From the NCBI GenBank assembly GCA_001898185.1, contig MKTI01000009.1, forward strand, positions 496,001 through 560,000: a stretch of 64,000 nt of DNA, given 5' to 3'. Positions within the stretch are counted from its first letter, which is position 1. Each line of letters starts with the position of its first letter. A program made the position numbers and the translations under genes. Positions 23,686 through 32,338 of this stretch are shown one piece after another. The stretch is from Cellulomonas sp. 73-145 (lineage in GTDB: Bacteria > Actinomycetota > Actinomycetes > Actinomycetales > Cellulomonadaceae). The notes below the pieces were generated by a model that was given only the letters and a program-made list of their open reading frames with translations, was not told the DNA's origin and searched no databases.

Positions 23686-25782
23686 GTGACCGACGCCCCC
23701 CGCCCGACCGCCGACGACGCCGTGCTCGACCCGAGCAACCCGTTCGCGTCGCGGTCGCCGCTGCCCTACGGCCTGCCGGACTACCGCGCCATCCGCGAGG
23801 AGCACTACCGACCGGCCCTCCTGGCGGGCATGGCGCAGCAACGCGCGGAGCTCGAGGCGATCGCGACGGACGCAGAGCCTCCGTCGATCGAGAACACGGT
23901 GGTGGCGCTCGAGCGGTCGGGTCGGCTGCTCGACCGGGTGACGGCCGCGTTCGACAACCAGCTCGGTGCCGACTCGACGGAAGCCCTGGAGCAGCTCGAG
24001 GAGGAGGTGGCGCCGCTGCTGGCGGCGCACCACGACGCGATGCTCCTCGACCGCCGGCTCTACGACCGGGTCCGGACGCTGGCGCAGGAGGTGGCCGACG
24101 GCCGCCTGGCGGTCGAGCCGGACACGGCGTGGCTGCTGCACCGGCTCGACCTCGACTTCCGCCGGTCGGGCGTCGGGCTGGGCGCTGCCGACCAGGAGCG
24201 GCTGCGGGCGCTGAACGAGCGGATCACCGCCCTGGACGCCCGTTTCGGCCGCGAGCTGCTCGCCGCCTCCAACGCCGCCGCGGTGCTCGTCACCGACGAG
24301 GCCCAGCTGGCCGGTCTCGCGCCGGACGCGGTGGCCGCCGCCGCGGCGGCAGCGGAGCACCGGGGGCACGCCGGCGCCTGGCTGCTCGAGCTGGTCCTGC
24401 CCACGACGCAGCCGGTGCTGGCGAGCCTGCACGACCGGGCGCTGCGGGAACGCGTGCATCGAGCGGCGGTGACTCGTGGGCTCGGCCCCGACCACGACAC
24501 GCGACCGATCCTGCTGGAGCTGGCCCGCCTCCGCGCCGAGCGCGCGCGGCTGCTCGGCTACGTGCACCACGCGGACTACGTGGCCCAGGACGGGACGGCG
24601 ACCACGTCGGAGGCGGTGACGGACCTGCTCACCGGCCTGGCACCCGCCGCCGTGGCGAACGCGCTGCGCGAGGCGGACGACCTTGCGGCCGCCCTGGCGG
24701 TGGACGTGCCCGGCGCCACCTTCGAGGCGTGGGACTGGCCGTACTACGCGGAGGCCGTGCGGCGCCGCCGTCGGTCGCTGGACGAGTCCCTGCTGCGCCC
24801 GTACCTCGAGCTCGACCGCGTGCTGGTCGACGGGGTGTTCTGGGCGGCGAACCAGCTGTACGGGCTGACCTTCACGGAGCGGACCGACCTCGCCGGCTAC
24901 CACCCCGACGTCCGCGTGTTCGAGGTGCTCGACGCCGACGGCGACGGCATCGGCCTGTTCCTCGCGGACCCGTGGGCCCGGGAGAGCAAGCGCGGGGGCG
25001 CCTGGATGAACACCCTCGTCGACCAGTCGCGCCTGCTCGGCGAACGCTGCGTCGTCGTGAACAACGCCAACGTCCCGCGTCCTGCGCCGGGTCAGCCGGC
25101 CCTGCTGACGTGGGACCACGTGATCACGCTGTTCCACGAGTTCGGCCACGCGCTGCACGCCCTGGTGTCGGACGTGCACTACCCGTCCCAGTCCGGCACG
25201 GCCGTGCCGCGCGACTTCGTCGAGTACCCGTCGCAGGTCAACGAGATGTGGGCCTGGGACCGCTCCGTGCTCCGCCGGTTCGCCGTGCACCACGAGACCG
25301 GCGAGCCCATGCCGGCGCAGTGGCTCGACACGCTGGTGGAGGGCCGGCAGGACGGCGAGGGCTTCGCCACCACGGAGTACCTGGCCGCAGCGCTGCTCGA
25401 CCAGGCGTGGCACCGCCTGGCGCCCGACGAGGTCCCGGCGGCCCCGGCCGAGGTGGAAGCGTTCGAGGCCGCCGCGCTCGAGGCGGCGGGCGTGGCGCTG
25501 CCGACGGTGCCGCCGCGCTACCGCAGCTCCTACTTCAACCACGTGTTCGGGGGCGGCTACGCCGCCGGCTACTACTCCTACCTCTGGTCGGAGGTGCTGG
25601 ACGCCGACACGGTCGACTGGTTCACCGCGAACGGCGGCCTGCGGCGGGCGAACGGTGATCGCCTCCGCGCGGCCGTGCTGTCGCGCGGCGGGTCCCTCGA
25701 CCCCATGCAGGCGTTCCGGGAGCTGGTCGGCCACGAGCCGCGGCTGGAACCCCTCCTCGCGCGCCGCGGGCTGACCCTCTGA
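23686..25782 (+). CDS. M3 family metallopeptidase (peptidyl-dipeptidase Dcp-like)
   Basis: This cytoplasmic zinc peptidase of 698 residues cleaves short peptides. The zinc site is HEFGH at residues 484-488 within TLFHEFGHALHAL, with the third ligand Glu513 in FVEYPSQ. The conserved end YFNHVFGGGYAAGYYSYLWSEVLDAD closes the channel. Length and motifs fit M3A oligopeptidase/Dcp enzymes. It starts at a GTG; an ATG 8 bases upstream meets a stop at once. Neither an export signal nor a membrane segment is seen. Confidence 0.93.
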   Translation: MTDAPRPTADDAVLDPSNPFASRSPLPYGLPDYRAIREEHYRPALLAGMAQQRAELEAIATDAEPPSIENTVVALERSGRLLDRVTAAFDNQLGADSTEALEQLEEEVAPLLAAHHDAMLLDRRLYDRVRTLAQEVADGRLAVEPDTAWLLHRLDLDFRRSGVGLGAADQERLRALNERITALDARFGRELLAASNAAAVLVTDEAQLAGLAPDAVAAAAAAAEHRGHAGAWLLELVLPTTQPVLASLHDRALRERVHRAAVTRGLGPDHDTRPILLELARLRAERARLLGYVHHADYVAQDGTATTSEAVTDLLTGLAPAAVANALREADDLAAALAVDVPGATFEAWDWPYYAEAVRRRRRSLDESLLRPYLELDRVLVDGVFWAANQLYGLTFTERTDLAGYHPDVRVFEVLDADGDGIGLFLADPWARESKRGGAWMNTLVDQSRLLGERCVVVNNANVPRPAPGQPALLTWDHVITLFHEFGHALHALVSDVHYPSQSGTAVPRDFVEYPSQVNEMWAWDRSVLRRFAVHHETGEPMPAQWLDTLVEGRQDGEGFATTEYLAAALLDQAWHRLAPDEVPAAPAEVEAFEAAALEAAGVALPTVPPRYRSSYFNHVFGGGYAAGYYSYLWSEVLDADTVDWFTANGGLRRANGDRLRAAVLSRGGSLDPMQAFRELVGHEPRLEPLLARRGLTL

Positions 25783-25858
25783 CGGTCCTGCTCGGCCGTG
25801 CCGCACCGGTGACCGGAGGCCGCCGGGCGCACCCCCGCGGCGACATCCCGCCCCCCGG

Positions 25859-25864
25859 TACCGT
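25859..25864 (+). promoter_or_regulatory. Leaderless -10 box for the M20 peptidase gene
   Basis: TACCGT ends 6 nt before the ATG. No Shine-Dalgarno sequence is present. Confidence 0.45.
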
Positions 25865-25870
25865 GACCTC

Positions 25871-27226
25871 ATGCCCGATCCCGTGCCGACCGCCGGCGAC
25901 GCCGCCACCATCGCCTCCGGCACACCGGCGGAGGCCGAGGTCGCGCGGATCTGCGCGGAGCTGATCCGGATCGACACCTCCAACTACGGCGACTCGAGCG
26001 GGCCGGGGGAGCGGCTGGCCGCCGAGTACGTCGTCGGCCTGCTGGAGGAGGTCGGTCTCGAGCCGGAGCTCTTCGAGAGCACGCCCGGCCGAGCCAACGT
26101 GGTGGTGCGGCTCGAGGGACGCGACCAGGACCGGCCCGCGCTGGTGCTGCACGGCCACACGGACGTGGTGCCGGCGCAGGCGGCCGACTGGTCCGTCGAC
26201 CCGTTCGCGGGCGTCGAGGTCGACGGCGTCCTCTGGGGCCGTGGGGCCGTGGACATGAAGGACATGGACGCGATGGTGCTGGCGGTGGTGCGCCAGATGG
26301 TCCGCGAGGGTCGGCGGCCGGCCCGTGACGTCGTGCTCGCGATGTTCGCCGACGAGGAGGCGGGCGGGGTGCACGGCGCCCGCTGGGCGGTGGACAACCG
26401 GCCCGAGCTGTTCGCCGGTGCGACCGAGGCGATCAGCGAGGTCGGCGGCTTCTCGGTCGAGGTCGGCGGCCACCGCGCGTACCTGCTCCAGACGGCCGAG
26501 AAGGGGCTGGCGTGGCTCCAGCTCGTCGCCGAGGGGCGTGCCGGCCACGGCAGCCAGGTCAACCCGGACAACGCGGTGACCCACCTCGCGGCGGCGGTCG
26601 CCCGCATCGGCGCCTACCGCTGGCCCTACCAGCTGACCCCCACGGTCCGTCGGCTGCTGGAGGGCGTTGCGGACCTGACCGGCCTGCCCTTCGACCCGGA
26701 GGACGAGCGGGCGGTCGACGCCCTGGTCGACGCCCTCGGCCCGGCCTCGCGGTTCGTCGGCGCGACCCTGCGCAGCACCACCAACCCGACGCAGCTCGCC
26801 TCGGGCTACAAGGCGAACGTCATCCCGGGTTCGGCACGGGCCACCGTCGACGGTCGGTTCCTGCCCGCGCACGAGGCGGAGTTCGACGCCACTCTGCAGC
26901 AGCTGCTCGGTGAGCACGTCCGCATCGAGTCGCAGCATCGTGACATCGGCCCGGAGGCGCCCTTCGACACCGACCTCGTCGGCGCGATGACGGCCGCGGT
27001 CCAGGCCGAGGACCCGGGTGCGGTGGTCCTGCCGTACATGCTCTCCGCCGGCACCGACAACAAGTCGCTCGCACGGCTGGGCATCCACGGGTACGGGTTC
27101 GCACCGCTGCGGCTGCCGGCGGACCTCGACTTCCCGGCGATGTTCCACGGGGTCGACGAGCGCGTCCCGGTGGACGCCCTGCGCTTCGGCACCCGCGTGC
27201 TGGACCGCCTGCTGCAGACCTGCTGA
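25871..27226 (+). CDS. M20/M28 family zinc peptidase
   Basis: This 451-residue M20-type metallopeptidase acts on peptides or acyl amino acids. Metal site 1 is LHGHTDVVPA. GRGAVDMKDMDAM follows with the bridging Asp, then the catalytic acid pair FADEEAGG. A dimerisation/lid domain (about residues 215-330, starting near EKGLAWLQLVAEGRAGHGS) precedes the last ligand His in MFHGVDERVPVDAL. The exact substrate is not evident. A bidirectional hairpin follows the stop. Confidence 0.92.
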   Translation: MPDPVPTAGDAATIASGTPAEAEVARICAELIRIDTSNYGDSSGPGERLAAEYVVGLLEEVGLEPELFESTPGRANVVVRLEGRDQDRPALVLHGHTDVVPAQAADWSVDPFAGVEVDGVLWGRGAVDMKDMDAMVLAVVRQMVREGRRPARDVVLAMFADEEAGGVHGARWAVDNRPELFAGATEAISEVGGFSVEVGGHRAYLLQTAEKGLAWLQLVAEGRAGHGSQVNPDNAVTHLAAAVARIGAYRWPYQLTPTVRRLLEGVADLTGLPFDPEDERAVDALVDALGPASRFVGATLRSTTNPTQLASGYKANVIPGSARATVDGRFLPAHEAEFDATLQQLLGEHVRIESQHRDIGPEAPFDTDLVGAMTAAVQAEDPGAVVLPYMLSAGTDNKSLARLGIHGYGFAPLRLPADLDFPAMFHGVDERVPVDALRFGTRVLDRLLQTC

Positions 27227-27249
27227 GCCGCACCCTCGACGGGTGCGGC
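27227..27249. terminator. Bidirectional hairpin terminator
   Basis: GCCGCACCC-TCGAC-GGGTGCGGC forms a perfect 9-bp stem in the 26-bp gap between two convergent genes, directly after one stop codon and 3 bp before the other. Confidence 0.75.
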
Positions 27250-27252
27250 CGC

Positions 27253-27498
27253 TCAGTCGAGGTCTGCGCCGAGCGTGCTCTGCACCCGGATGATCTTGCG
27301 ACGCAGCAGCACGCGACGCTCGCCGCCCACGTACATCCGGGTCCGGGCGAGCTCCCAGCGGCCGTACTCCGCCTCGTACGTCAGCAACCGTCGGGCGTCG
27401 TTCCCGTCGGTGGTCCGCGGGATCGTCAGGGTGCGGTACTCGTACTGGCCGCCCCGGGACAGGAAGTCGCCCCGGCCGGCCGTCGTTCGTTCGGCCAC
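27253..27498 (-). CDS. DUF5703-family small protein
   Basis: This 81-residue actinobacterial protein of unknown function has YEYRTLTIPR, the LLTYEAEYGRWELARTRMYVGGERRVLLRRKI core and a short acidic tail. The core is basic and aromatic-rich. The family is widespread and short in actinobacteria, with no assigned role. The GTG start has a weak GAGGTG upstream. It is convergent with the M20 peptidase. Confidence 0.75.
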   Translation of the reverse strand: MAERTTAGRGDFLSRGGQYEYRTLTIPRTTDGNDARRLLTYEAEYGRWELARTRMYVGGERRVLLRRKIIRVQSTLGADLD

Positions 27499-27602
27499 CC
27501 GCTCACCTCGTCTCTCGTCGCGTGGGTCCTACGGCGGTCCGCCCCTGCCGGCGCTGCACCCGCGCAACGACCGGCGCGGTGCCATTGTGCCCTGCGCGGC
27601 GA

Positions 27603-27608
27603 TACGGT
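27603..27608 (+). promoter_or_regulatory. Leaderless -10 box for the acidic small protein
   Basis: TACGGT is followed by 7 nt and then the ATG, again without a ribosome site. Confidence 0.5.
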
Positions 27609-27615
27609 CTACGGC

Positions 27616-27924
27616 ATGACCGTCGACCCCCGCGCTGCGCTCGACCGGCTGATCGCCGCGCTCGAGGCCCACTACCACGCCGTGGAGAGCCGCCACGGCG
27701 AGGACGACCCGGCGGTCGACGACGCGTACGACGTCCTCGCCGACGCCTTCGAGGTCTACGACGACGCCCTCGGCACCGTCTTCGGGGAGGCGACGCCCTT
27801 CTACCTCGGTGAGGAGGAGGACGAGTCCGAGGAGGACGAGGACGAGGACGACGACGCCGACGACGAGTCGGACGAGGACTGGTCAGCGGAGGACGAGGAC
27901 GACGAGGCGCCCGTCTCCCGCTGA
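27616..27924 (+). CDS. Small protein with a highly acidic tail, unknown function
   Basis: This 102-residue protein has an N-terminal helical half (about residues 5-60, LDRLIAALEAHYHAVESRHG and following), then an almost pure Asp/Glu tail interrupted by a few Ser and Trp residues. Similar actinobacterial proteins are sometimes called primosomal, but nothing in the sequence supports that. The acidic tail could mimic nucleic acid or bind a basic partner; this is speculation. A TACGGT box 7 nt before the ATG supports expression. Confidence 0.7.
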   Translation: MTVDPRAALDRLIAALEAHYHAVESRHGEDDPAVDDAYDVLADAFEVYDDALGTVFGEATPFYLGEEEDESEEDEDEDDDADDESDEDWSAEDEDDEAPVSR

Positions 27925-27947
27925 CCCCGTGACGACGTGGCGGGACG

Positions 27948-28916
27948 TCAGCCGGCCGGTCGCTCGGGATAGCCGACCGGCGGGGCGCTGACCTCCGTCA
28001 ACGCCCGCACGATCTCGTCCGGCAGCGTCAGGTCGTCCGCTGCCAGGCACGCGCGCAGCTGCGCCGGCGTCCGCGCGCCCAGCACCGCGCACGCCAAGGC
28101 AGGACGCGTGCGCAGCCACGCGAGCGAGACCTCAGCGGGGGAGCGCTGCAACCCCGTCGCCGCGGTCGCGGTCGCCTCGACGACCGCCGACGCCGGACGC
28201 GTGAGGTAGGGCTCGACGAAGCCCGCCAGGTGCGCGGACGCCGCGCGCGAGTCGGCAGGCACCGTTCGGCGGTACTTGCCGGTGAGGACGCCGCGTCCCA
28301 ACGGTGACCACGCGAGCAGTCCGGCGCCGAGAGCGGCGGCGGCCGGCACCACCTCGCGCTCCACGCCGCGCTGCAGCAGCGAGTACTCGGCCTGCAGCAC
28401 CCCGAGGCCGACGTCGGGCTCGAGCAGCGTCACCGCGCGCCCCACCTGCCAGCCGGCGTGGTTGGACAGGCCCACGTACCGAGCCCGTCCCGTGCTCACG
28501 GCGAGGCGGAGGGCCGAGCACGTCTCCTCGAGCGGGGTCCGGGGGTCGGGGTTCTGCACCAGCCAGACGTCGACGTGGTCCGTGCCGAGCCGCCGCAGCG
28601 ACGCGTCCAGGCTGTCGAGCAGCGCGCCACGAGAGGCGTCCACCACCGAACCGTCGGGGGTGCGGCGGACACCCGCCTTGGTGCACAGCTGCACCTCGTC
28701 ACGGGCGACCGCACCGCGCAGCAGGCTGCCGATCAGCTCCTCGGCACCGCCGTCGGCGTAGGACGCGGAGGTGTCCAGGAGGGTGCCACCCGCCTCGACG
28801 AACTCCCGCAGCAGCTGCGCCGCGTCGTGCTCGTCGGTGTCCCGGCTCCAGGTCATCGTGCCGAGGCCCAGCCACGACACGTGCAGGCCGGTACGTCCGA
28901 CCCGGCGCTGCTCCAT
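27948..28916 (-). CDS. Aldo/keto reductase
   Basis: This 322-residue TIM-barrel oxidoreductase uses NADPH. Asp and Tyr of the catalytic tetrad are in [11 protein letters not shown] and the Lys is in LCTKAG. The fourth position, normally His, reads Gln in [11 protein letters not shown], so catalysis may be altered. The cofactor-binding end [16 protein letters not shown] is intact. The substrate is unknown. The start is ATG, with TAGGGT 8 nt upstream. It is divergent from uppP. Confidence 0.88.
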   Translation of the reverse strand: MEQRRVGRTGLHVSWLGLGTMTWSRDTDEHDAAQLLREFVEAGGTLLDTSASYADGGAEELIGSLLRGAVARDEVQLCTKAGVRRTPDGSVVDASRGALLDSLDASLRRLGTDHVDVWLVQNPDPRTPLEETCSALRLAVSTGRARYVGLSNHAGWQVGRAVTLLEPDVGLGVLQAEYSLLQRGVEREVVPAAAALGAGLLAWSPLGRGVLTGKYRRTVPADSRAASAHLAGFVEPYLTRPASAVVEATATAATGLQRSPAEVSLAWLRTRPALACAVLGARTPAQLRACLAADDLTLPDEIVRALTEVSAPPVGYPERPAG

Positions 28917-28924
28917 GACTGGTC

Positions 28925-28930
28925 ACCCTA
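28925..28930 (-). promoter_or_regulatory. -10 box for the aldo/keto reductase gene
   Basis: On the minus strand TAGGGT lies 8 nt before the ATG. It faces the uppP -10 box 37 bp away. Confidence 0.5.
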
Positions 28931-28967
28931 ACCGCGGGGCGTCCGGGGCCCGGCGCGCCGCGCAGGA

Positions 28968-28973
28968 TATGGT
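28968..28973 (+). promoter_or_regulatory. uppP: Leaderless -10 box for uppP
   Basis: TATGGT ends 7 nt before the GTG chosen as start. An in-frame ATG at 28969 would lie inside this box, which argues against it as the start. Confidence 0.5.
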
Positions 28974-28980
28974 GCGCCCC

Positions 28981-29880
28981 GTGGCGAGCGGCATGGGCGG
29001 CGGCGAGGCGATCCTGCTCGGACTGGTGCAGGGCCTGACGGAGTTCCTCCCGGTCTCGTCCAGCGCGCACATCCGGATCATCAGCGAGCTGATCGGCGGC
29101 CGGGACGCGGGTGCCGCGTTCACCGCGGTGATCCAGCTCGGCACGGAGTCGGCCGTGCTGCTGTACTTCCGCCGCGACATCGTGCGGATCGTGTCCGCCT
29201 GGTGGCGGGCGCTGCGCGGCGACCGCGGCACGGACTGGCGGTCGCGTGCCGGCATGCCCGAGGGTGCCAGGGCCGACCACGACGCGCTGATGGCGTGGTT
29301 CATCGTCATCGGCTCGCTGCCGATCGTCATCCTCGGCGTGCTGTTCCAGCACTCGATCGAGAACGTGCTGCGCAACCTCTGGATCACGGTGCTCACGCTG
29401 GTCGGGTTCGCGCTGCTGCTGGGCTGGGCGGACCGGGTGGGCCGCAAGGAGCGACCGCTCGACACGCTGACGCCGCGGCACGCCGTCCAGTTCGGCTTCT
29501 GGCAGGCGCTGGCCCTGATCCCCGGCGTCTCCCGCTCGGGTGGGACGATCACCGGCGGTCTGCTGATGGGCTACACCCGCGAGGCCGCCGCCCGGTACTC
29601 GTTCCTCCTGGCGATCCCGGCGGTGTTCGGCTCCGGGCTCTACGAGCTGGTGACCAACCTCGACGGGTTCGGGCACGCGGGGGTACCGGGTCTGGGACTG
29701 ACGCTGGTCGCGACGATCGTGGCGTTCGTCGTCGGGTACCTCGTCATCATCGTGTTCCTGAAGATCGTCTCGACCTACAGCTACCGCCCGTTCGTGCTGT
29801 ACCGGATCGGGCTGGCAGCCGTCGTCGTGCTGCTGCTCGTCACCGGAGCCCTGGACCCCAGCGTGCCGGTCACGCCCTGA
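28981..29880 (+). CDS. uppP: Undecaprenyl-diphosphatase UppP (BacA)
   Basis: This 299-residue membrane enzyme recycles the lipid carrier of wall synthesis by removing one phosphate from undecaprenyl diphosphate. Signature 1 is [18 protein letters not shown] with the catalytic Glu and Ser. Signature 2 is [13 protein letters not shown] with the essential Arg. About eight membrane segments are visible, and [23 protein letters not shown] closes the protein. Loss of function sensitises bacteria to bacitracin (family knowledge). The GTG start was chosen from the -10 spacing. Confidence 0.96.
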   Translation: MASGMGGGEAILLGLVQGLTEFLPVSSSAHIRIISELIGGRDAGAAFTAVIQLGTESAVLLYFRRDIVRIVSAWWRALRGDRGTDWRSRAGMPEGARADHDALMAWFIVIGSLPIVILGVLFQHSIENVLRNLWITVLTLVGFALLLGWADRVGRKERPLDTLTPRHAVQFGFWQALALIPGVSRSGGTITGGLLMGYTREAAARYSFLLAIPAVFGSGLYELVTNLDGFGHAGVPGLGLTLVATIVAFVVGYLVIIVFLKIVSTYSYRPFVLYRIGLAAVVVLLLVTGALDPSVPVTP

Positions 29881-29928
29881 GCCCCCTCGTCACGGCAGGA
29901 GCGTCGCGCGCCGGCAGCGGCCCGGTCG

Positions 29929-30960
29929 CTACAGCCAGCCGCTGCGCTTGAACGCGCGGTACAACCACAGGCAGGCGACTCCCATGACGACCACCGCGAG
30001 CGGGTAGCCGTACGTCCAGCTCAGCTCCGGCATGTGGTGGAAGTTCATGCCGTAGAGCCCGACGATCAGCGTCGGCACGGCGATCATCGCCGCCCACGCG
30101 GAGATCTTCCGCATGTCCTCGTTCTGCCGGACCGACACCTGCGACAGGTGCACCTCGAGCATCGCTCCGAGCAGCGAGTCGTGGGCGTCGAGGTGGCGGT
30201 CCAGACGGTCGACCGACGCCTGCAGCCGGTGCAGCCACTGGCTGGTGCGCGCCGCGTGGCGGTCCTCGTCGTCCTCCAGCTCGGGGAGCACCGCCATCAG
30301 CGGGCTGAGGCTGCGGCGCGCCTCGGCGATCTCGCGCTTCAGGTCGTAGATGCGCTCCACCGGGTCCGAGCTGCCCGAGCTGAACACCAGGCGTTCGGTG
30401 TGCCCGACCGCGTCGCCGAGCCCGAGCTCCACCTCGCTGGCGCGCGCCAGGATCGTGAACAGCAGGGCGGCCAGCGCCTCACGCACGCCGCGGTCGGGGG
30501 TGGGGGCGCCCGTGGTCAGCCGGTCGGCCGCGATGTCGTGGACGTGCGCACTGCCCTGCTCGACCGACAGCAGCAGGTCGTCGCAGGCCACGGCGGTCAG
30601 GTCGCCGGTGTGCACGTCCCTGGTCGTGTCGTCGTACCACATCGTCGGGATCGACAGCAGGACGTCCCCGGTGCGCGCGTGGTCCACGTGCGCGAACAGC
30701 GCGGTGGTCGGACGCCCGGTCTCCAGTCGCCGGACCCGCTGCTGCGCCAGCGCCACGGTCATCTCGTCGGCGCCCCACGCCCGTGCAGCCGGGGCGAGGT
30801 CGGCCAGCCGCTCGAGCACCACCCAGGTGGGTGTGCCGCGGGTCCCGGGGCGAACGACGAGCCCGGGATCCCACGGCACCCGGGCCCATGCACCGTCCTG
30901 CTGCTGGTAGATCGCGAGCGGGACGACTTGGCGTCCCGGGTCGTCGGTGGCGGCCGTCAC
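29929..30960 (-). CDS. CorA-family divalent cation transporter
   Basis: This 343-residue magnesium/cobalt channel-type protein has a long cytoplasmic N-domain (about 1-270), including a helical stalk rich in charged residues, and two C-terminal membrane helices. The pore motif YGMNFHHMPEL lies between them and carries the defining G-M-N. Whether it carries Mg2+, Zn2+ or another ion cannot be read. It is divergent from mshC. A CAGAAT box lies 6 nt before the GTG start. Confidence 0.92.
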   Translation of the reverse strand: MTAATDDPGRQVVPLAIYQQQDGAWARVPWDPGLVVRPGTRGTPTWVVLERLADLAPAARAWGADEMTVALAQQRVRRLETGRPTTALFAHVDHARTGDVLLSIPTMWYDDTTRDVHTGDLTAVACDDLLLSVEQGSAHVHDIAADRLTTGAPTPDRGVREALAALLFTILARASEVELGLGDAVGHTERLVFSSGSSDPVERIYDLKREIAEARRSLSPLMAVLPELEDDEDRHAARTSQWLHRLQASVDRLDRHLDAHDSLLGAMLEVHLSQVSVRQNEDMRKISAWAAMIAVPTLIVGLYGMNFHHMPELSWTYGYPLAVVVMGVACLWLYRAFKRSGWL

Positions 30961-30966
30961 GTCGGC

Positions 30967-30972
30967 ATTCTG
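30967..30972 (-). promoter_or_regulatory. Possible leaderless -10 box for the corA-like gene
   Basis: On the minus strand CAGAAT is followed by 6 nt and GTG. The first base departs from TANNNT. Confidence 0.35.
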
Positions 30973-31009
30973 ACTCTTTCGCCCGCGCGGCCGGTCCCGC
31001 CGAGCCGGT

Positions 31010-31015
31010 TAGGCT
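31010..31015 (+). promoter_or_regulatory. mshC: Leaderless -10 box for mshC
   Basis: TAGGCT ends 7 nt before the GTG start, with no Shine-Dalgarno sequence in between. Confidence 0.5.
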
Positions 31016-31022
31016 TCCGGAC

Positions 31023-32285
31023 GTGCTCACCTGGCCTGCCCCGCACGTCCCGCGGCTCCCGGGTGAAGGCCCCGTCGTCCGGGTCCACGACAGCTCCACC
31101 GGCGAGCTGGTGCCGGCCTCGTCCGGACCGACCGCGACGCTGTACGTCTGCGGAATCACGCCGTACGACGCGACGCACCTGGGGCACGCTGCGACCGCCG
31201 TCGCGTTCGACGTGCTCAACCGCGCGTGGCGGGACTCCGGTCTGAGCGTCCGGTTCGCGTCGAACGTCACGGACGTCGACGACCCTCTGCTCCAGCGGGC
31301 GACCGCGACCGGCGTCGACTGGCGCTCGCTCGCCGACGACCAGATCGCCCTCTACGCGGAGGACATGACCGCGCTGGGCGTCATCCCGCCCGACGTCTAC
31401 CGGGGCGTCGTCGAGGTGCTCCCGGACGTGGTGGTGGCGGTCGAGGCGCTGCTCGAGGCTGGGGCGGCCTACCGCGTGCCCACGCCCGACGCGGTGGACG
31501 ACGGGACCGGCCTGGGCGACGTGTACGCGGACCTCACGGCGGACCACGACTTCGGGGCCGTCGCCGGCCTCGACCGGGACACGATGCTCGCCCTGTCCGC
31601 CGAGCGGGGCGGGGATCCCGAGCGGCCCGGCAAGCGGGACCCGCTGGACCCGCTGCTGTGGCGGCGCGAGCGTGCCGGCGAGCCGGCGTGGGACGGCGGG
31701 ACGCTCGGTCGGGGTCGTCCCGGCTGGCACATCGAGTGCGCGGTGATCGCCCGGGACGGCCTCGGGCTGCCCTTCGACGTCCAGGGTGGTGGGTCCGACC
31801 TGCTGTTCCCCCACCACGAGATGAGCACCTCGCACGCACGGCTGCTGGACGCGGGCCACGGCGCACGGGTCCACGTGCACGCCGGGATGGTGGGTCTGGA
31901 CGGCGAGAAGATGAGCAAGTCCAGGGGCAACCTGGTGCTCGTCTCCACCCTGCGGAACCAGGGCGAGGACCCGATGGTGATCCGCCTGGCGCTGCTCGCG
32001 CACCGGTACCGGCACGACTGGGAGTGGTCGGCGGACCAGCTCGCACAGGCGCGCACGCGGTTGGCGTCCTGGCGGCGTGCGGTCTCGGGCAACGGCGGAC
32101 CGGATGCGACGGCGACCCTGACCGCCGTGCGTGCGGCGGTGGCCGACGACCTCGACACGCCCACGGCCCTGCAGGCGGTCGACGAGTGGGTGGCACGTGC
32201 GGTGCGCGGGGCCGAGGAGCCGGTGGAGGGTGCACCCGGGGTGGTGGCCCGCGCGGTGGACGCCCTGCTGGGCGTGCGCCTCTAG
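31023..32285 (+). CDS. mshC: Mycothiol ligase MshC (Cys:GlcN-Ins ligase)
   Basis: MshC joins cysteine to glucosaminyl-inositol using ATP, the third step of mycothiol synthesis. The 420 residues resemble cysteinyl-tRNA synthetase cut after the catalytic core. YVCGITPYDATHLGHAAT contains the zinc Cys and the HIGH-type motif, GWHIECAVIA holds a zinc Cys, and GEKMSKSRGN is the KMSKS loop. The short length, without an anticodon-binding domain, and LTWPAPHVPRLPG at the N-terminus distinguish it from CysS. It marks the organism as a mycothiol-producing actinobacterium. Confidence 0.95.
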   Translation: MLTWPAPHVPRLPGEGPVVRVHDSSTGELVPASSGPTATLYVCGITPYDATHLGHAATAVAFDVLNRAWRDSGLSVRFASNVTDVDDPLLQRATATGVDWRSLADDQIALYAEDMTALGVIPPDVYRGVVEVLPDVVVAVEALLEAGAAYRVPTPDAVDDGTGLGDVYADLTADHDFGAVAGLDRDTMLALSAERGGDPERPGKRDPLDPLLWRRERAGEPAWDGGTLGRGRPGWHIECAVIARDGLGLPFDVQGGGSDLLFPHHEMSTSHARLLDAGHGARVHVHAGMVGLDGEKMSKSRGNLVLVSTLRNQGEDPMVIRLALLAHRYRHDWEWSADQLAQARTRLASWRRAVSGNGGPDATATLTAVRAAVADDLDTPTALQAVDEWVARAVRGAEEPVEGAPGVVARAVDALLGVRL

Positions 32286-32338
32286 GGCCTCCAGCCTCCA
32301 GGGCCTGCAGCGGGGCCTGCAGCCGGACCGGTCGTCCG

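Noticed and set aside
23638..25983. Minus-strand frame of 781 codons opposite the M3 peptidase
   Set aside because: No family features, and codon composition is typical of an antisense shadow. The M3 zinc site on the plus strand is clear.
32286..32338. Short direct repeats (CCTCCAG, GGCCTGCAGC) after mshC
   Set aside because: Two copies each of very short words in a GC-rich gap; they form no convincing structure or site.
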